The notes: generated by a model not told the origin, from the letters alone. A DNA stretch of 64,000 nucleotides from Chitinophagaceae bacterium (GCA_017307755.1 JAFKGQ010000004.1:186001-250000), one strand, 5' to 3'. Counted from the first letter of the stretch, positions 27,506-36,333 are shown. Numbers and translations: made by a program.

Positions 27506-28180
27506 TTATTCTTCCTTAATGACATAACCCATTCCGATGACAGTATGGATAAGGGCTGAGCCGAACCCTTTATCGATCTTGGACCGGAGATAGTTGATAT
27601 AGACATCGATCAGGTTTGTCCCCCGGTCATAGTTAATACCCCAGACGGTCTCTGCGATGTGCGTCCGGGAAAGGACCCTGTTCTTATTGACGATCAATAG
27701 CTCCAGCAGAGAGAACTCCTTGGCCGTAAGGGATATTTCCTTTCCGGCCCGGCGGACTGTCTTTTTATAGGAATCTACCTCCAGGTCAGCGATCTTGTAA
27801 ACGGCGCCGGGAGAAACAAGCATCCGTCTGCGGGTCAGCGCTTTTACTCTTGCCAGCAACTCTTCGAAATGAAAGGGTTTGACCAGGTAATCATCCGCGC
27901 CCGACTCCAGCCCGGCTACTTTATCTTTGGTGGAGCCGAGGGCGGTGAGCATAAGAATAGGCAGATCGGTCTTGAATTTTCGTATGCGCCGGCATAGTTC
28001 CAATCCATTGATACCCGGGAGGATCAGGTCAAGGATAACCAGATCATATTCATTCTCCAGGGCCAACTTCTCCCCAAACAATCCATCGTACACCAGCTCG
28101 ACGTTGTAAAGCTGTTCTTTAAGACCTTTCCTGATAAAATCGGCGACTTTTGGTTCATCTTCAACCAATAAAATGTTCAT
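27506..28180 (-). CDS. OmpR/PhoB-family response regulator (CusR-like)
   Basis: Two-component regulator of 224 residues. The receiver (about 1-115) has the acidic pocket VEDEP and phospho-acceptor Asp51 in LVILDLILPGINGLEL, with the conserved Lys in DYLVKPFHF. The winged-helix DNA-binding domain (about 130-222) reads ISLTAKEFSLLELLIVNKNRVLSRTHIAETVWG. It lies 29 bp upstream of the kinase. It probably activates the RND operon through the 11-bp repeats at 25962-26016. Confidence 0.94.
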   Translation of the reverse strand: MNILLVEDEPKVADFIRKGLKEQLYNVELVYDGLFGEKLALENEYDLVILDLILPGINGLELCRRIRKFKTDLPILMLTALGSTKDKVAGLESGADDYLVKPFHFEELLARVKALTRRRMLVSPGAVYKIADLEVDSYKKTVRRAGKEISLTAKEFSLLELLIVNKNRVLSRTHIAETVWGINYDRGTNLIDVYINYLRSKIDKGFGSALIHTVIGMGYVIKEE

Positions 28181-28251
28181 ACCGGCCCTGGTGTTTTGCC
28201 GTAAAGTTAGGTCAAATGCGGTTCCGATTATTATCCTGATATTTGCTTACC

Positions 28252-28773
28252 ATGATCCAGTTCACCACTACCATTTTGCAATTTGCCGAACAGGGTGAAA
28301 AAACCGGCTGGACCTATATCAAAATTCCGGCTACGCAGGCCCAGCGGCTAAAACCCGGTAATAAGAAATCTTTCCGGGTAAAAGGTAAACTGGATGAGCA
28401 TCCTATCAAAAAGGTAGCTTTATTACCCATGGGCGAAGGGGATTTTATCATGGCGCTGAATGCCACTATGCGGAAAGCCATCCGCAAGCACAAAGGGGCT
28501 ACCCTGAAAGTACAGCTGGAAGTGGATAACGCTAAGATCGAGCCTCCGGCCGATCTGTTGGATTGTCTTGCGGACGAGCCGGAAGCGATAGCATACTTCC
28601 GGCAACTACCAAAGTCACACCAGAATTATTTCGGCAACTGGGTGCGTAGCGCAAAGACGGATGCTACGCGTGCGCGAAGGATTGCAAGAGTGGTAACAGC
28701 CATGGTAAAAAAACAGAACTATGGAGAAATGATCCGTAGTGCACAGCAGGACAAGCTTGACCTGATGGGATGA
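28252..28773 (+). CDS. DUF1905 / YdeI (OmdA)-like protein
   Basis: 173-residue cytoplasmic protein with two parts: an N-terminal DUF1905 beta-barrel (FTTTILQFAEQGEKTGWTYIKIP, then GNKKSFRVKGKLDEHPIKKVALLPMGEGDFIMALN) and a C-terminal YdeI/OmpD-associated helical segment (LPKSHQNYFGNWVRSAKTDATRARRIARVVTAMVKKQNYGEM). I chose the ATG at 28252; an in-frame TTG lies 9 nt upstream. YdeI relatives have been linked to resistance to antimicrobial peptides, but the function here is open. It is divergent from the response regulator gene. Confidence 0.8.
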   Translation: MIQFTTTILQFAEQGEKTGWTYIKIPATQAQRLKPGNKKSFRVKGKLDEHPIKKVALLPMGEGDFIMALNATMRKAIRKHKGATLKVQLEVDNAKIEPPADLLDCLADEPEAIAYFRQLPKSHQNYFGNWVRSAKTDATRARRIARVVTAMVKKQNYGEMIRSAQQDKLDLMG

Positions 28774-28951
28774 GTGCTTTTTCATTTTGAAAAAATCATT
28801 TCCATTTTGGGGTGGTTTCGGTCTTTCATTTTCTCAGATTAAAAATTTTTATCTGTTTGGCAATCCGCTGCCAGCAAGGATCCTGTTGCGTTAACCAATC
28901 GTTTACAGGAAGGGGTATGTTTTTTGGCCTGGAGGGCAGACCCCACACATT

Positions 28952-30934
28952 ATGGATATAAGTCATTCAAAAAAAATCACCACGGCCGGACTGCTTATTA
29001 CGTTAGGTATTATTTACGGGGATATCGGCACTTCCCCTCTCTATACGTTTCAGACGATATTAAATGAAGGAGGTAAGGTATCCAGCGAACTGGTGCTGGG
29101 CGCCATCTCCTGCGTTTTTTGGACGCTGACCCTGCAAACAACCTTTAAATATGTCCTGATCACACTCCAGGCTGACAACAGGGGAGAGGGGGGCGTATTT
29201 TCGCTTTTTGCGCTGGTGCGTCGATATGGGAAGAAACTGGTTTACCCGGCTATCATCGGGGCGGGCACCTTGCTGGCGGATGGGATCATTACCCCGCCTA
29301 TTTCCGTAACATCAGCCATCGAGGGGCTAAATTCCGTGAAGGGATTGGAACACGTTATTGTACCGGGCAATAATCTTGTGGTGGAACTGGTGCTTGTCAT
29401 TTTGCTGCTGTTGTTCGTTTTCCAACGTTTCGGCACAAAAGTAGTAGGTGGCTCTTTTGGTCCGATCATGTTTATCTGGTTCTCCATGCTGGCTGTCCTG
29501 GGTGTCAACCAGATCATCCACTATCCTTTTGTATTGAAGGCGTTGAGCCCGCATTATGGATTGGAGCTGCTGATCCGTCATCCAAAGGGTTTCTGGTTGC
29601 TGGGCGCGGTCTTTCTTTGCACCACAGGGGCGGAGGCCCTGTATTCCGATCTGGGGCATTGCGGCAGAAGGAATATACAGGTAAGCTGGATCTTTGTAAA
29701 GACAGCTCTTGTATTAAACTATTTGGGGCAGGGGGCCTGGGTGCTGTTGCAGCAGAAGACAACATTGGGAAACGTCAACCCTTTCTTTGCCATCGTACCC
29801 CATTGGTTCCTGGTACCCAGCGTTTTTATCGCCATGGCCGCCTCTATCATTGCCAGCCAGGCGCTGATCAGTGGAAGCTTTACCCTGATCAACGAAGCCA
29901 TCAGCCTGAATTTCTGGCCCAAGGTTACCGTGAAATTCCCTACGGATGTCCGCGGTCAGATATATATACCCAGCATTAACTGGATACTCTGTACGGGGTG
30001 TTTTCTTGTCGTATTGTATTTCAGGACTTCCGAAAGCATGACGGCCGCCTATGGTTTCTCCATCACGATAGCCATGCTGATGACCACCATCCTGGTGTAT
30101 CATTTCCTGCGGTATGTTAAACACTATTCGGTATGGGCGGTGGCGCCCATACTTATCGTCTTTATCATAGTGGAGTCTTCCTTCTTTGTGGCCAATGCCG
30201 TCAAGATCGTAAAACGTCTTTTCTTTCTTGTGTTCGAAGTGGGCCTCATCTTCACCATGTACATATGGCATCATGCCCGTAAGATAAATAACCGCTTCCT
30301 CAACTTCATCGATCTGAAGGAATATATCCCTTTGCTGGAAAACCTTAGTAATGACAATTCCGTCCCGAAATTTGCATGTCATCTTATTTATCTTACCAAG
30401 GCCAACCGGCCTGCACAGATAGAAGAGAAGATACTCTATTCCATTTTCAGCCATAATCCCAAGCGGGCGGATGTATACTGGTTCGTACATATCGAACGGA
30501 CAGACGAACCTTATACGATGGAATATGGCGTGGAAGAACTGAGTGACAAAGTGATACGGGTGGAGTTTCGTTTGGGTTTCCGGATACAGCCCCGGGTAGG
30601 TCTTATGTTCCGGCGGGTTGTCGGGGAAATGATCTGTAATAAAGAACTGGATATAGAACATCGTTATCCTTCCCTTAAAAAACACAATATCACAGAGAAC
30701 TTCCGTTATGTCATACTGGAAAAATTCCTTTCTTATGATAATGAATTTTCTGTCCGGGAAGGATTTATCTTGAACACTTATTTCAGTATGAAAAAACTTG
30801 CGTTGGCCGAGGAAAAGGCTTTTGGCCTGGATTCCAGCGAGACGCTGGTGGAAAAACTCCCCTTGCTGGTAGCGCCGGCCACAAAGATCAATCTGCAGCG
30901 GGCGTATTACCGGGTCCACCATGAGATTTGCTAA
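28952..30934 (+). CDS. kup: Low-affinity K+ transporter Kup
   Basis: KUP/HAK/KT-family potassium uptake protein of 660 residues with about 12 TM helices in residues 12-430 and a cytoplasmic C-terminal domain. Signatures are LGIIYGDIGTSPLYTFQTIL, TLQADNRGEGGVFSLFALV and GTLLADGIITPPISVTSAIEGL, followed by GAEALYSDLGHCGRRNI. The 178-bp upstream gap is not coding; I saw no clear riboswitch there. Its 3' end overlaps the convergent chaperone-like gene by 4 bp. Confidence 0.95.
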   Translation: MDISHSKKITTAGLLITLGIIYGDIGTSPLYTFQTILNEGGKVSSELVLGAISCVFWTLTLQTTFKYVLITLQADNRGEGGVFSLFALVRRYGKKLVYPAIIGAGTLLADGIITPPISVTSAIEGLNSVKGLEHVIVPGNNLVVELVLVILLLLFVFQRFGTKVVGGSFGPIMFIWFSMLAVLGVNQIIHYPFVLKALSPHYGLELLIRHPKGFWLLGAVFLCTTGAEALYSDLGHCGRRNIQVSWIFVKTALVLNYLGQGAWVLLQQKTTLGNVNPFFAIVPHWFLVPSVFIAMAASIIASQALISGSFTLINEAISLNFWPKVTVKFPTDVRGQIYIPSINWILCTGCFLVVLYFRTSESMTAAYGFSITIAMLMTTILVYHFLRYVKHYSVWAVAPILIVFIIVESSFFVANAVKIVKRLFFLVFEVGLIFTMYIWHHARKINNRFLNFIDLKEYIPLLENLSNDNSVPKFACHLIYLTKANRPAQIEEKILYSIFSHNPKRADVYWFVHIERTDEPYTMEYGVEELSDKVIRVEFRLGFRIQPRVGLMFRRVVGEMICNKELDIEHRYPSLKKHNITENFRYVILEKFLSYDNEFSVREGFILNTYFSMKKLALAEEKAFGLDSSETLVEKLPLLVAPATKINLQRAYYRVHHEIC

Positions 30935-31734
30935 AGGACCTCGATCTTTTTTTCCACTGCTTCCAGTGGTATGCCTTCTCCGATGTCCAGGATGGCCAGT
31001 GCGGAGTATCGGCCTCTGGGTGTATTAACGGGTACCATCAATCGAACTTTTCGGGTACCTTCCGGGAATACGGGGAATTCGACTTTCTCCGACCTGAATT
31101 CCTTCCCTGTCTCGATATTTGTCAATTCGAGGTGGACCTTGCATTGCAGCATGGTTTCGCCTGTGTTCTCCATATAAAGATCGTATGCATTTTTCTCACC
31201 CGGTACTTCCTTTAGGGCAAGAGCTCTGGCGCTGTAATGGGTCAGGGTGGGCGGTGTCTGGTAGATATGTACGCCTACTCGCAGCAACTGGCGGATATGG
31301 GTATTGAAATCCTTGCCGTGTGCGGAGGCAGAATCCTGTTCGACACCGCTTTGCAGGAACAGCATGGCCCATTTCATTTGCTGGAATGAGCGAAGGTCGG
31401 AAGGGGGCTGCAATTTTACTACCAGGTCCCGGCTCCCTCCCGGGGGCACTTCTATAAAGTCCTTATCCAGGCTGACCCAGCCGGCGCATGAATGGGAGAG
31501 CGTGTCGGGGCGAAAGTACTGGTGGACACCCGTGGAATCCCGCAGCCAGTCTGCCAGGTAGGCCCGGAAACCCATCTGTTGATCAGAGAGATTTGAGATA
31601 TGGACGACCTGGGAAACCGTATTACCCGGCGCCAGATGGAAATCCAGGATGGAAGGCTGAATGGCTACTTTTTGACCCGGGCAAAAGGATATACTTAGCA
31701 GTGAGGTAAGCAGAACAGCGGCTGACTTTAACAT
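30931..31734 (-). CDS. Periplasmic pilus-chaperone-like protein
   Basis: Exported protein of 267 residues (signal peptide about 1-20). Residues 22-130 form an Ig-like domain resembling PapD/COG3121 chaperones: VAIQPSILDFHLAPGNTVSQVVHISNLSDQQMGFRAY, then FIEVPPGGSRDLVVKLQPP. A second beta domain follows (LYMENTGETMLQCKVHLELTN). It is transcribed divergently from three small secreted subunits and the usher-like gene, which supports a chaperone role. Similarity to classical fimbrial chaperones is weak and the usual Arg/Lys subunit anchor was not identified with certainty. Confidence 0.6.
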   Translation of the reverse strand: MLKSAAVLLTSLLSISFCPGQKVAIQPSILDFHLAPGNTVSQVVHISNLSDQQMGFRAYLADWLRDSTGVHQYFRPDTLSHSCAGWVSLDKDFIEVPPGGSRDLVVKLQPPSDLRSFQQMKWAMLFLQSGVEQDSASAHGKDFNTHIRQLLRVGVHIYQTPPTLTHYSARALALKEVPGEKNAYDLYMENTGETMLQCKVHLELTNIETGKEFRSEKVEFPVFPEGTRKVRLMVPVNTPRGRYSALAILDIGEGIPLEAVEKKIEVL

Positions 31735-31761
31735 AAATTATACTTTATGAAAAATAAAAAA

Positions 31762-31769
31762 TAGATTTG
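31762..31769 (+). promoter_or_regulatory. Bacteroidota -7 box for the fibre-subunit genes
   Basis: TAGATTTG is a perfect match to TAnnTTTG, 22 bp before the start codon of the first subunit gene in an AT-rich 57-bp divergent region. No clear -33 TTG element was seen at the expected distance. Confidence 0.45.
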
Positions 31770-31791
31770 TTGCGTATCAGGCTGTTATTCT

Positions 31792-32283
31792 ATGCAAAAT
31801 ACTATAAAAAAAAATAAAATCCGTTCTCTCATCCTGGTATGGGCATTCTCCTTTTTTCTGCCTGCGGCACACGCCCAGAGTAAGAACGATCGTATCCAGG
31901 TGACGGGCACAGCCACCAATTACACGTTAACCACGGCGGCCATGCTGGAGGCTGTTCAGACGCTTAGCAATTCTATCACGCTGGATGTTGTTGCCAAGGA
32001 CAACCGGTGCAGCATTTATGCCATGGTTTCGGGCAGCAGCACTACGTCGTCAACGCCCATGCCGGCTTCTCTTCTGGCCCTTCAGTTAAGTTCCATATCT
32101 CCTCCGTTGCCGGCCAATTTCAGTACGATACAGCTTAGCCAGACCAACCAGCTGCTGTTCCAAAGCTCAGCCAGTTTCAACCATGAGTCCCTTGTTTACA
32201 ACCTGCTGCTGGGGCCTGTGGGTTATAACTTCAATCCCGGCACCTATTCTTTCACCATATTATTCACCATGACACAGCCTTAA
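31792..32283 (+). CDS. Secreted fibre-subunit-like protein 1
   Basis: 163-residue exported protein, signal peptide ending AHAQ near residue 29. The mature part is beta-rich and Ser/Thr/Leu-rich without cysteine pairs. It ends in PVGYNFNPGTYSFTILFTMTQP, and the two following genes end in related G-x-Y strand motifs. This terminal pattern resembles the last strand of DUF4402/spore-coat-U type pilins, which is donated or complemented during chaperone-usher assembly. No database-level family was recognised. The next gene begins 4 bp after the stop. Confidence 0.55.
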   Translation: MQNTIKKNKIRSLILVWAFSFFLPAAHAQSKNDRIQVTGTATNYTLTTAAMLEAVQTLSNSITLDVVAKDNRCSIYAMVSGSSTTSSTPMPASLLALQLSSISPPLPANFSTIQLSQTNQLLFQSSASFNHESLVYNLLLGPVGYNFNPGTYSFTILFTMTQP

Positions 32284-32287
32284 AGCC

Positions 32288-32806
32288 ATGCGTCATTCCC
32301 GTACATTCATCCTACTGATCATCTTGTCTGTCTGCAGCGCCGGAGAGGGTGTCCGTGCGCAGTTTTCCTATAACGGTACGGTCACTGCCACTGCTGTGAT
32401 CCAGTCCGTAATGGTGCTTAGTGTGACCAATAATTCATCTACAACCGTCACTTTCAGCAGCCCGGCACAGTATGCGAGTGCGTATAAGATCGCCAATTTC
32501 AATACCATTGCACTCAAAAGCAATGTTAATTGGAGTCTATCCATCTCGGCTGCAACCTCTTTCTTCAGCAATTCAGGTGTATATTCATCTTCAAATATGC
32601 CTGCTTCTGTGCTGCGGTACAATATCAACGGCAAGAGCACGCTGGTCACTTTAAGCACGACTGCGCAGCAGCTGGCATCAGGGAACAACGGCGATGCTAC
32701 GCGATCCGGGAATACTTTCAATGTGGATCTTACCGCCAATCCGGGTTATAACTATGGGCCCGGTATCTATACAATCAGCACCATCTACACGCTCAGCGCG
32801 AATTAG
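32288..32806 (+). CDS. Secreted fibre-subunit-like protein 2
   Basis: 172-residue exported protein with a signal peptide (about 1-25, ending GVRAQ). The mature domain has FSYNGTVTATAVIQSVMVLSVTNN and ends LTANPGYNYGPGIYTISTIYTLSAN. Central parts (VNWSLSISAATSFFS, MPASVLRYNINGKSTLVTLSTTAQQLASG) resemble subunit 3 (RPWAVTVAAATANFS, MPSTVLGVRLNGGASYTALSTTAAALTSG), so the two are paralogues. Domain looks DUF4402/SCPU-like. Role as a polymerising or tip subunit is inferred from context. Confidence 0.6.
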   Translation: MRHSRTFILLIILSVCSAGEGVRAQFSYNGTVTATAVIQSVMVLSVTNNSSTTVTFSSPAQYASAYKIANFNTIALKSNVNWSLSISAATSFFSNSGVYSSSNMPASVLRYNINGKSTLVTLSTTAQQLASGNNGDATRSGNTFNVDLTANPGYNYGPGIYTISTIYTLSAN

Positions 32807-32962
32807 TTCCTGTTCGGGAATGATGTCCCGTAATGGGAATTAAGCTCATATCCATTCTGGTTTCATATGTGTTAAAAATCAATATATTACATATTGGCAT
32901 GTGAATGGATTTGTCCTATTTCGCAACCTTTTTTATTTATTAATTACCCTAAATCGAAAGAA

Positions 32963-33454
32963 ATGAAAAAACTATCTCTGATTGCTGTGGCTCTATTCGG
33001 TTTGTACTTTATGACACAGGCGCAATCTTCTTCCAGTGTTAGCCAGACAGTGACCCTGAACCTTCAGAACGGCATCAACATTGGTATTAATTCCGCTTCC
33101 GGTACGAGCTTTACATTTGCTACAACTTCCGATTATCAGAATGGCGAGAGCAATCTCAATGCTTCCACCTTTCAGGTGAGCTCCAACCGTCCCTGGGCCG
33201 TAACGGTTGCGGCTGCCACTGCCAATTTCAGCGGACCTGCCGCACCTTCTCCTGTGATGCCTTCTACAGTGCTGGGTGTACGTCTCAATGGCGGGGCATC
33301 TTATACTGCATTGTCGACAACTGCGGCTGCCCTCACCAGCGGCGCCAGAGGAGGCAACAACACCTTTACAGTGGACTACAATGCCAATCCTGGGTTCAGC
33401 TATGATGCCGGCACTTACAGCCTGGCCGTAGTCTACACTGCGACACAGCAGTAA
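32963..33454 (+). CDS. Secreted fibre-subunit-like protein 3
   Basis: 163-residue exported protein starting at the ATG at 32963 (MKKLSLIAVALFGLYFMTQAQ signal peptide); in-frame codons upstream are not part of a signal sequence. It is a paralogue of subunit 2 and ends YNANPGFSYDAGTYSLAVVYTATQQ. A 156-bp gap separates it from subunit 2, so it may have its own promoter and could be the major subunit. A stable RNA hairpin follows it before the usher-like gene. Confidence 0.6.
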   Translation: MKKLSLIAVALFGLYFMTQAQSSSSVSQTVTLNLQNGINIGINSASGTSFTFATTSDYQNGESNLNASTFQVSSNRPWAVTVAAATANFSGPAAPSPVMPSTVLGVRLNGGASYTALSTTAAALTSGARGGNNTFTVDYNANPGFSYDAGTYSLAVVYTATQQ

Positions 33455-33510
33455 GCAGGCGACTTCTCTTCCATCAACAATTTCCAGGAAGACGCCAGAA
33501 CTATTTCACC

Positions 33511-33546
33511 GGGGAGTGAGTCCGCCGGGGTGAGGATTCATTCCCC
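33511..33546 (+). other. Intercistronic RNA hairpin between subunit 3 and usher-like gene
   Basis: GGGGAGTGAGTCC (33511-33523) pairs over all 13 positions with GGATTCATTCCCC (33534-33546), loop of 10 nt. Two of the pairs are G.U and would be A.C mismatches in the other strand, so it is built to fold in the plus-strand transcript. Only TTTC follows, so it is a leaky terminator or an mRNA 3' stabiliser. Such elements in fimbrial operons keep subunit mRNA high and usher mRNA low. Confidence 0.6.
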
Positions 33547-33576
33547 TTTCATCCAACACCTTTATAATCCAGATTT

Positions 33577-36333
33577 ATGAAAGCACCTTTATCATACCCT
33601 TTCATTTTGCTGGTCAGTTTAGGGGTTACCCTGATAGCAGTGAGTGTACCCGCTGCTGCTCAAAAGACGGAAGGGCCAGCGCCTGTGGTTGTCTCCTTTC
33701 TCAAAGATTCCCTGATCATCGAGGAAAATACTTTTTCTTTCAATAATATTCGCCTTTCCAATCGTAGTGCATCTCTTCTCCATCTCCAGGTGCTTCTTTC
33801 TCCTCCCGCCTTTGTTGATGTTATTTCCGGGACCAGCCTGCAGGTGCTTCTCCGACCCGGGGAAAGTGTGCTGGAAGCCATCCGGTTTACCGCCGGACCG
33901 AAAACCGCCCTTCCTGACTGGGCTCCTTTCACCGTATCTGTGAAGGTTGCTGAAACCGGAGAACTGATGCTTTACAATTTCCTGGTGATGCCGAAGCAAA
34001 ATGCGCGGTGGAAAGCCTGGCTCAGACAGCCATCCATCAGTCTTACAGAGCTGGATCGTCGAACAAGCTTTGACATACAGCTGGAGAATGAAGGGAATAT
34101 CCCGGATACCTATACGATGAATATGATCACACCGCTGGAGACGGGTATTTCGAAAAAAGATTATAGAGTGATGCTGCAGCCGGGGGAAACCCGTATCATT
34201 ACGGTGGACATCGACCTTTCTCCTGTCGATGTGCAGCATCTCAGGAAGGAAGAGGTAGAAATATTCATCCGCAACGGTGCAGGGGAACAGAGAATGCTGG
34301 TGCAGGGGCTTATGAGGATGGGATATCTCTATTCGGATAATGTTTCCCGTTGGAAGACGATGCCGCTAACGGTAGGGCTTAACCTGTTCAACCTGAAAGA
34401 CCGGCAGGCGTTTGGTTTCCTGGATGCCCGTGGATGGCTGGACTTGCCGAAGGGCGACCGGCTTAACATTCTTTTGCAATCTGACAGTTACTATAAAGAT
34501 CATGCCGGCAACACGCATATCGCCACAGCAGAGTACTTCCATGGCCCCTGGAAGCTGCAGGCGGGAAGTATCCTGGAATTCAACAATTTTCTCGTGGACG
34601 GTGCGGGCGCCCGTCTGCAATACAAAGGCAAGGGGGGGAGTGTATACGAGGCAATGGCCGTGCGAAGCCGGACAGGTAATACGCATCAGCTCAACTTTAA
34701 GACAGAGCAAACGTTGGGGCCTCGCGTGCATTTCTATTCCAATACATTTGTCAACCAGGACCGGGTGAACAGAGAAGACGCCTATCTCACGCTGAACAGG
34801 ATGGACTGGGACCTCAGCGGCAAAAGCAGGCTGACATTGGAGGCGGGTGCGGGATTGCAGCATATCCGTCACCAACATTTGGATACAGTGCTGACAGGGC
34901 CGCAGTGGGGGTATCATTTTGAGACACGGGGCAAGTCCTGGCAGTTTGTTTCGGGGGTAACCTGGTATTCAGGCAATATACCGGGCATCAATAAAGGGTT
35001 CGTTTACCAGCAGCATGAGATCAGGCGGATGTGGAACCATTTTTACACCGGCGGTTATATTGAATATAACAAACGAAGCTATAGCAACCCTCGGGATTCG
35101 CTGATCAGTCAGCTATTCAACCAGGATAACAAGGAGTATGGCATTCGTACGGGTGGGCAATATCCCGGCGGCACATGGGGGATATCGTCAGGGTTCTTCT
35201 CCCAGCGACAGGACAGTGCCTCAGCCTTCCGGGCTGATATGTACAAAGTTTCGCTGTCTGCCAGCTGGCAGTTTGGCCGGGCGTGGGTTTCTTTATTGTC
35301 GAATACGGGCAGGGTGAGTCTTGCCGGTCTTTCCTCCGCACCGGCACCATTTATCAGCACCAATAATCTCCTGAGCGTGCAGGCCGGGCATTATGGCCTC
35401 CAGGCCCGTTGGGACAAGGGGCCTTATTACTATTACGAAGTGCGGCAGTACCTTCAGTCGGGCACTTTTCTACACCGGGTGCAAATCACGCCTTTTGCAG
35501 AAGTTTCGCTGCCCGCGCTGCATCTGTTCTCAAGGGTCCAGCTGAATTATTTCCACGAGATGCCGGCCGGTGCAAACCTGCTGTATGCTTATGCCAGCAT
35601 GCAATATGCTGAGCCCGGCAAGGGATGGAATGCCGGGCTTGTGACGGGATTCAGTCTCAACAGCCGGCAGGAACCGATGATCAACCTCTCTGTCCATAAA
35701 CAGCTGCTTGCGCCTGTCTACCGGCGCCGGCAGGCAAAGGATTTCATAGTCGTCCTTTTCCTGGACAGGAATGGCAATCTGCGGCCGGACCCGGATGAGG
35801 AACGGGTGGTGAACGCTACGGTAATGGTCAACGGTCAGCTGGTGTTCACCAACGGCAGGGGTGAGATCCTGTTTACCAATACGGACAAAGAAGAATTCGT
35901 ATTTGATTTCAGCCGGATCACCACGGTGAGAGGATGGCTTCCTTCTGGGGGGAACCGGCAGACCTTGCGACCGGGCAGGGATAAGCTCTTTTTTCTTCCT
36001 TTTACGGGCAGCCATCTGCTCACCGGACAGCTCATATTGGAAAGGGACCCTTTAAGTGAACAGACCATGGAACCGGGCGGCATCCGTATTTCTGCCGAAG
36101 GCCCCCACGGTGAAGAATATACAACGCTAACGGATGAGAAAGGGGCCTTCTTCTTCAATTTACCGGCAGGCGATTATATCGTCAGGGTCAATTCTGCGGT
36201 ATTCGGGGAAGGCTTTCGTCCTGTGGAGACGGCTATAGAAGCTGACCTTACCGTCAATAAAAAACTGGACATCAGGTTTGAGATAAGACAGGACAAGCGT
36301 CAGATGAATATACATAAAGAGGAAGAACATTGA
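33577..36333 (+). CDS. Large outer-membrane usher-like protein
   Basis: 918-residue exported protein (signal peptide about 1-28). Order of parts: two Ig/NEW3-like beta domains (about 35-250; LENEGNIPDTYTMNMITPLETGI), then about 400 residues of alternating aromatic strands typical of an outer-membrane barrel (about 260-710; YEVRQYLQSGTFLHRVQITPFAEV), then FLDRNGNLRPDPDEERVVNATVMVNG and a C-terminal carboxypeptidase-regulatory-like beta domain. Ushers combine a barrel with plug and terminal beta domains, and the C-terminal DRNGNGxPDxxExx-type segment also occurs in ushers and SpaA/B-type proteins. Standard FimD motifs were not recognised. Context (chaperone-like and subunit-like genes) supports secretion or anchoring of the fibre. 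Confidence 0.55.
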   Translation: MKAPLSYPFILLVSLGVTLIAVSVPAAAQKTEGPAPVVVSFLKDSLIIEENTFSFNNIRLSNRSASLLHLQVLLSPPAFVDVISGTSLQVLLRPGESVLEAIRFTAGPKTALPDWAPFTVSVKVAETGELMLYNFLVMPKQNARWKAWLRQPSISLTELDRRTSFDIQLENEGNIPDTYTMNMITPLETGISKKDYRVMLQPGETRIITVDIDLSPVDVQHLRKEEVEIFIRNGAGEQRMLVQGLMRMGYLYSDNVSRWKTMPLTVGLNLFNLKDRQAFGFLDARGWLDLPKGDRLNILLQSDSYYKDHAGNTHIATAEYFHGPWKLQAGSILEFNNFLVDGAGARLQYKGKGGSVYEAMAVRSRTGNTHQLNFKTEQTLGPRVHFYSNTFVNQDRVNREDAYLTLNRMDWDLSGKSRLTLEAGAGLQHIRHQHLDTVLTGPQWGYHFETRGKSWQFVSGVTWYSGNIPGINKGFVYQQHEIRRMWNHFYTGGYIEYNKRSYSNPRDSLISQLFNQDNKEYGIRTGGQYPGGTWGISSGFFSQRQDSASAFRADMYKVSLSASWQFGRAWVSLLSNTGRVSLAGLSSAPAPFISTNNLLSVQAGHYGLQARWDKGPYYYYEVRQYLQSGTFLHRVQITPFAEVSLPALHLFSRVQLNYFHEMPAGANLLYAYASMQYAEPGKGWNAGLVTGFSLNSRQEPMINLSVHKQLLAPVYRRRQAKDFIVVLFLDRNGNLRPDPDEERVVNATVMVNGQLVFTNGRGEILFTNTDKEEFVFDFSRITTVRGWLPSGGNRQTLRPGRDKLFFLPFTGSHLLTGQLILERDPLSEQTMEPGGIRISAEGPHGEEYTTLTDEKGAFFFNLPAGDYIVRVNSAVFGEGFRPVETAIEADLTVNKKLDIRFEIRQDKRQMNIHKEEEH

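Noticed and set aside
28774..28951. K+ or c-di-AMP riboswitch upstream of kup
   Set aside because: I could not recognise the conserved core of any known riboswitch in this 178-bp gap.
29714..30922. 402-codon minus-strand frame inside kup
   Set aside because: Antisense to conserved Kup sequence throughout, with no signal, domain or start context of its own.
32478..32496. Target of the candidate guide inside fibre subunit 2
   Set aside because: Only the first seven bases match in a row, the site is well inside a coding region, and no promoter is near.
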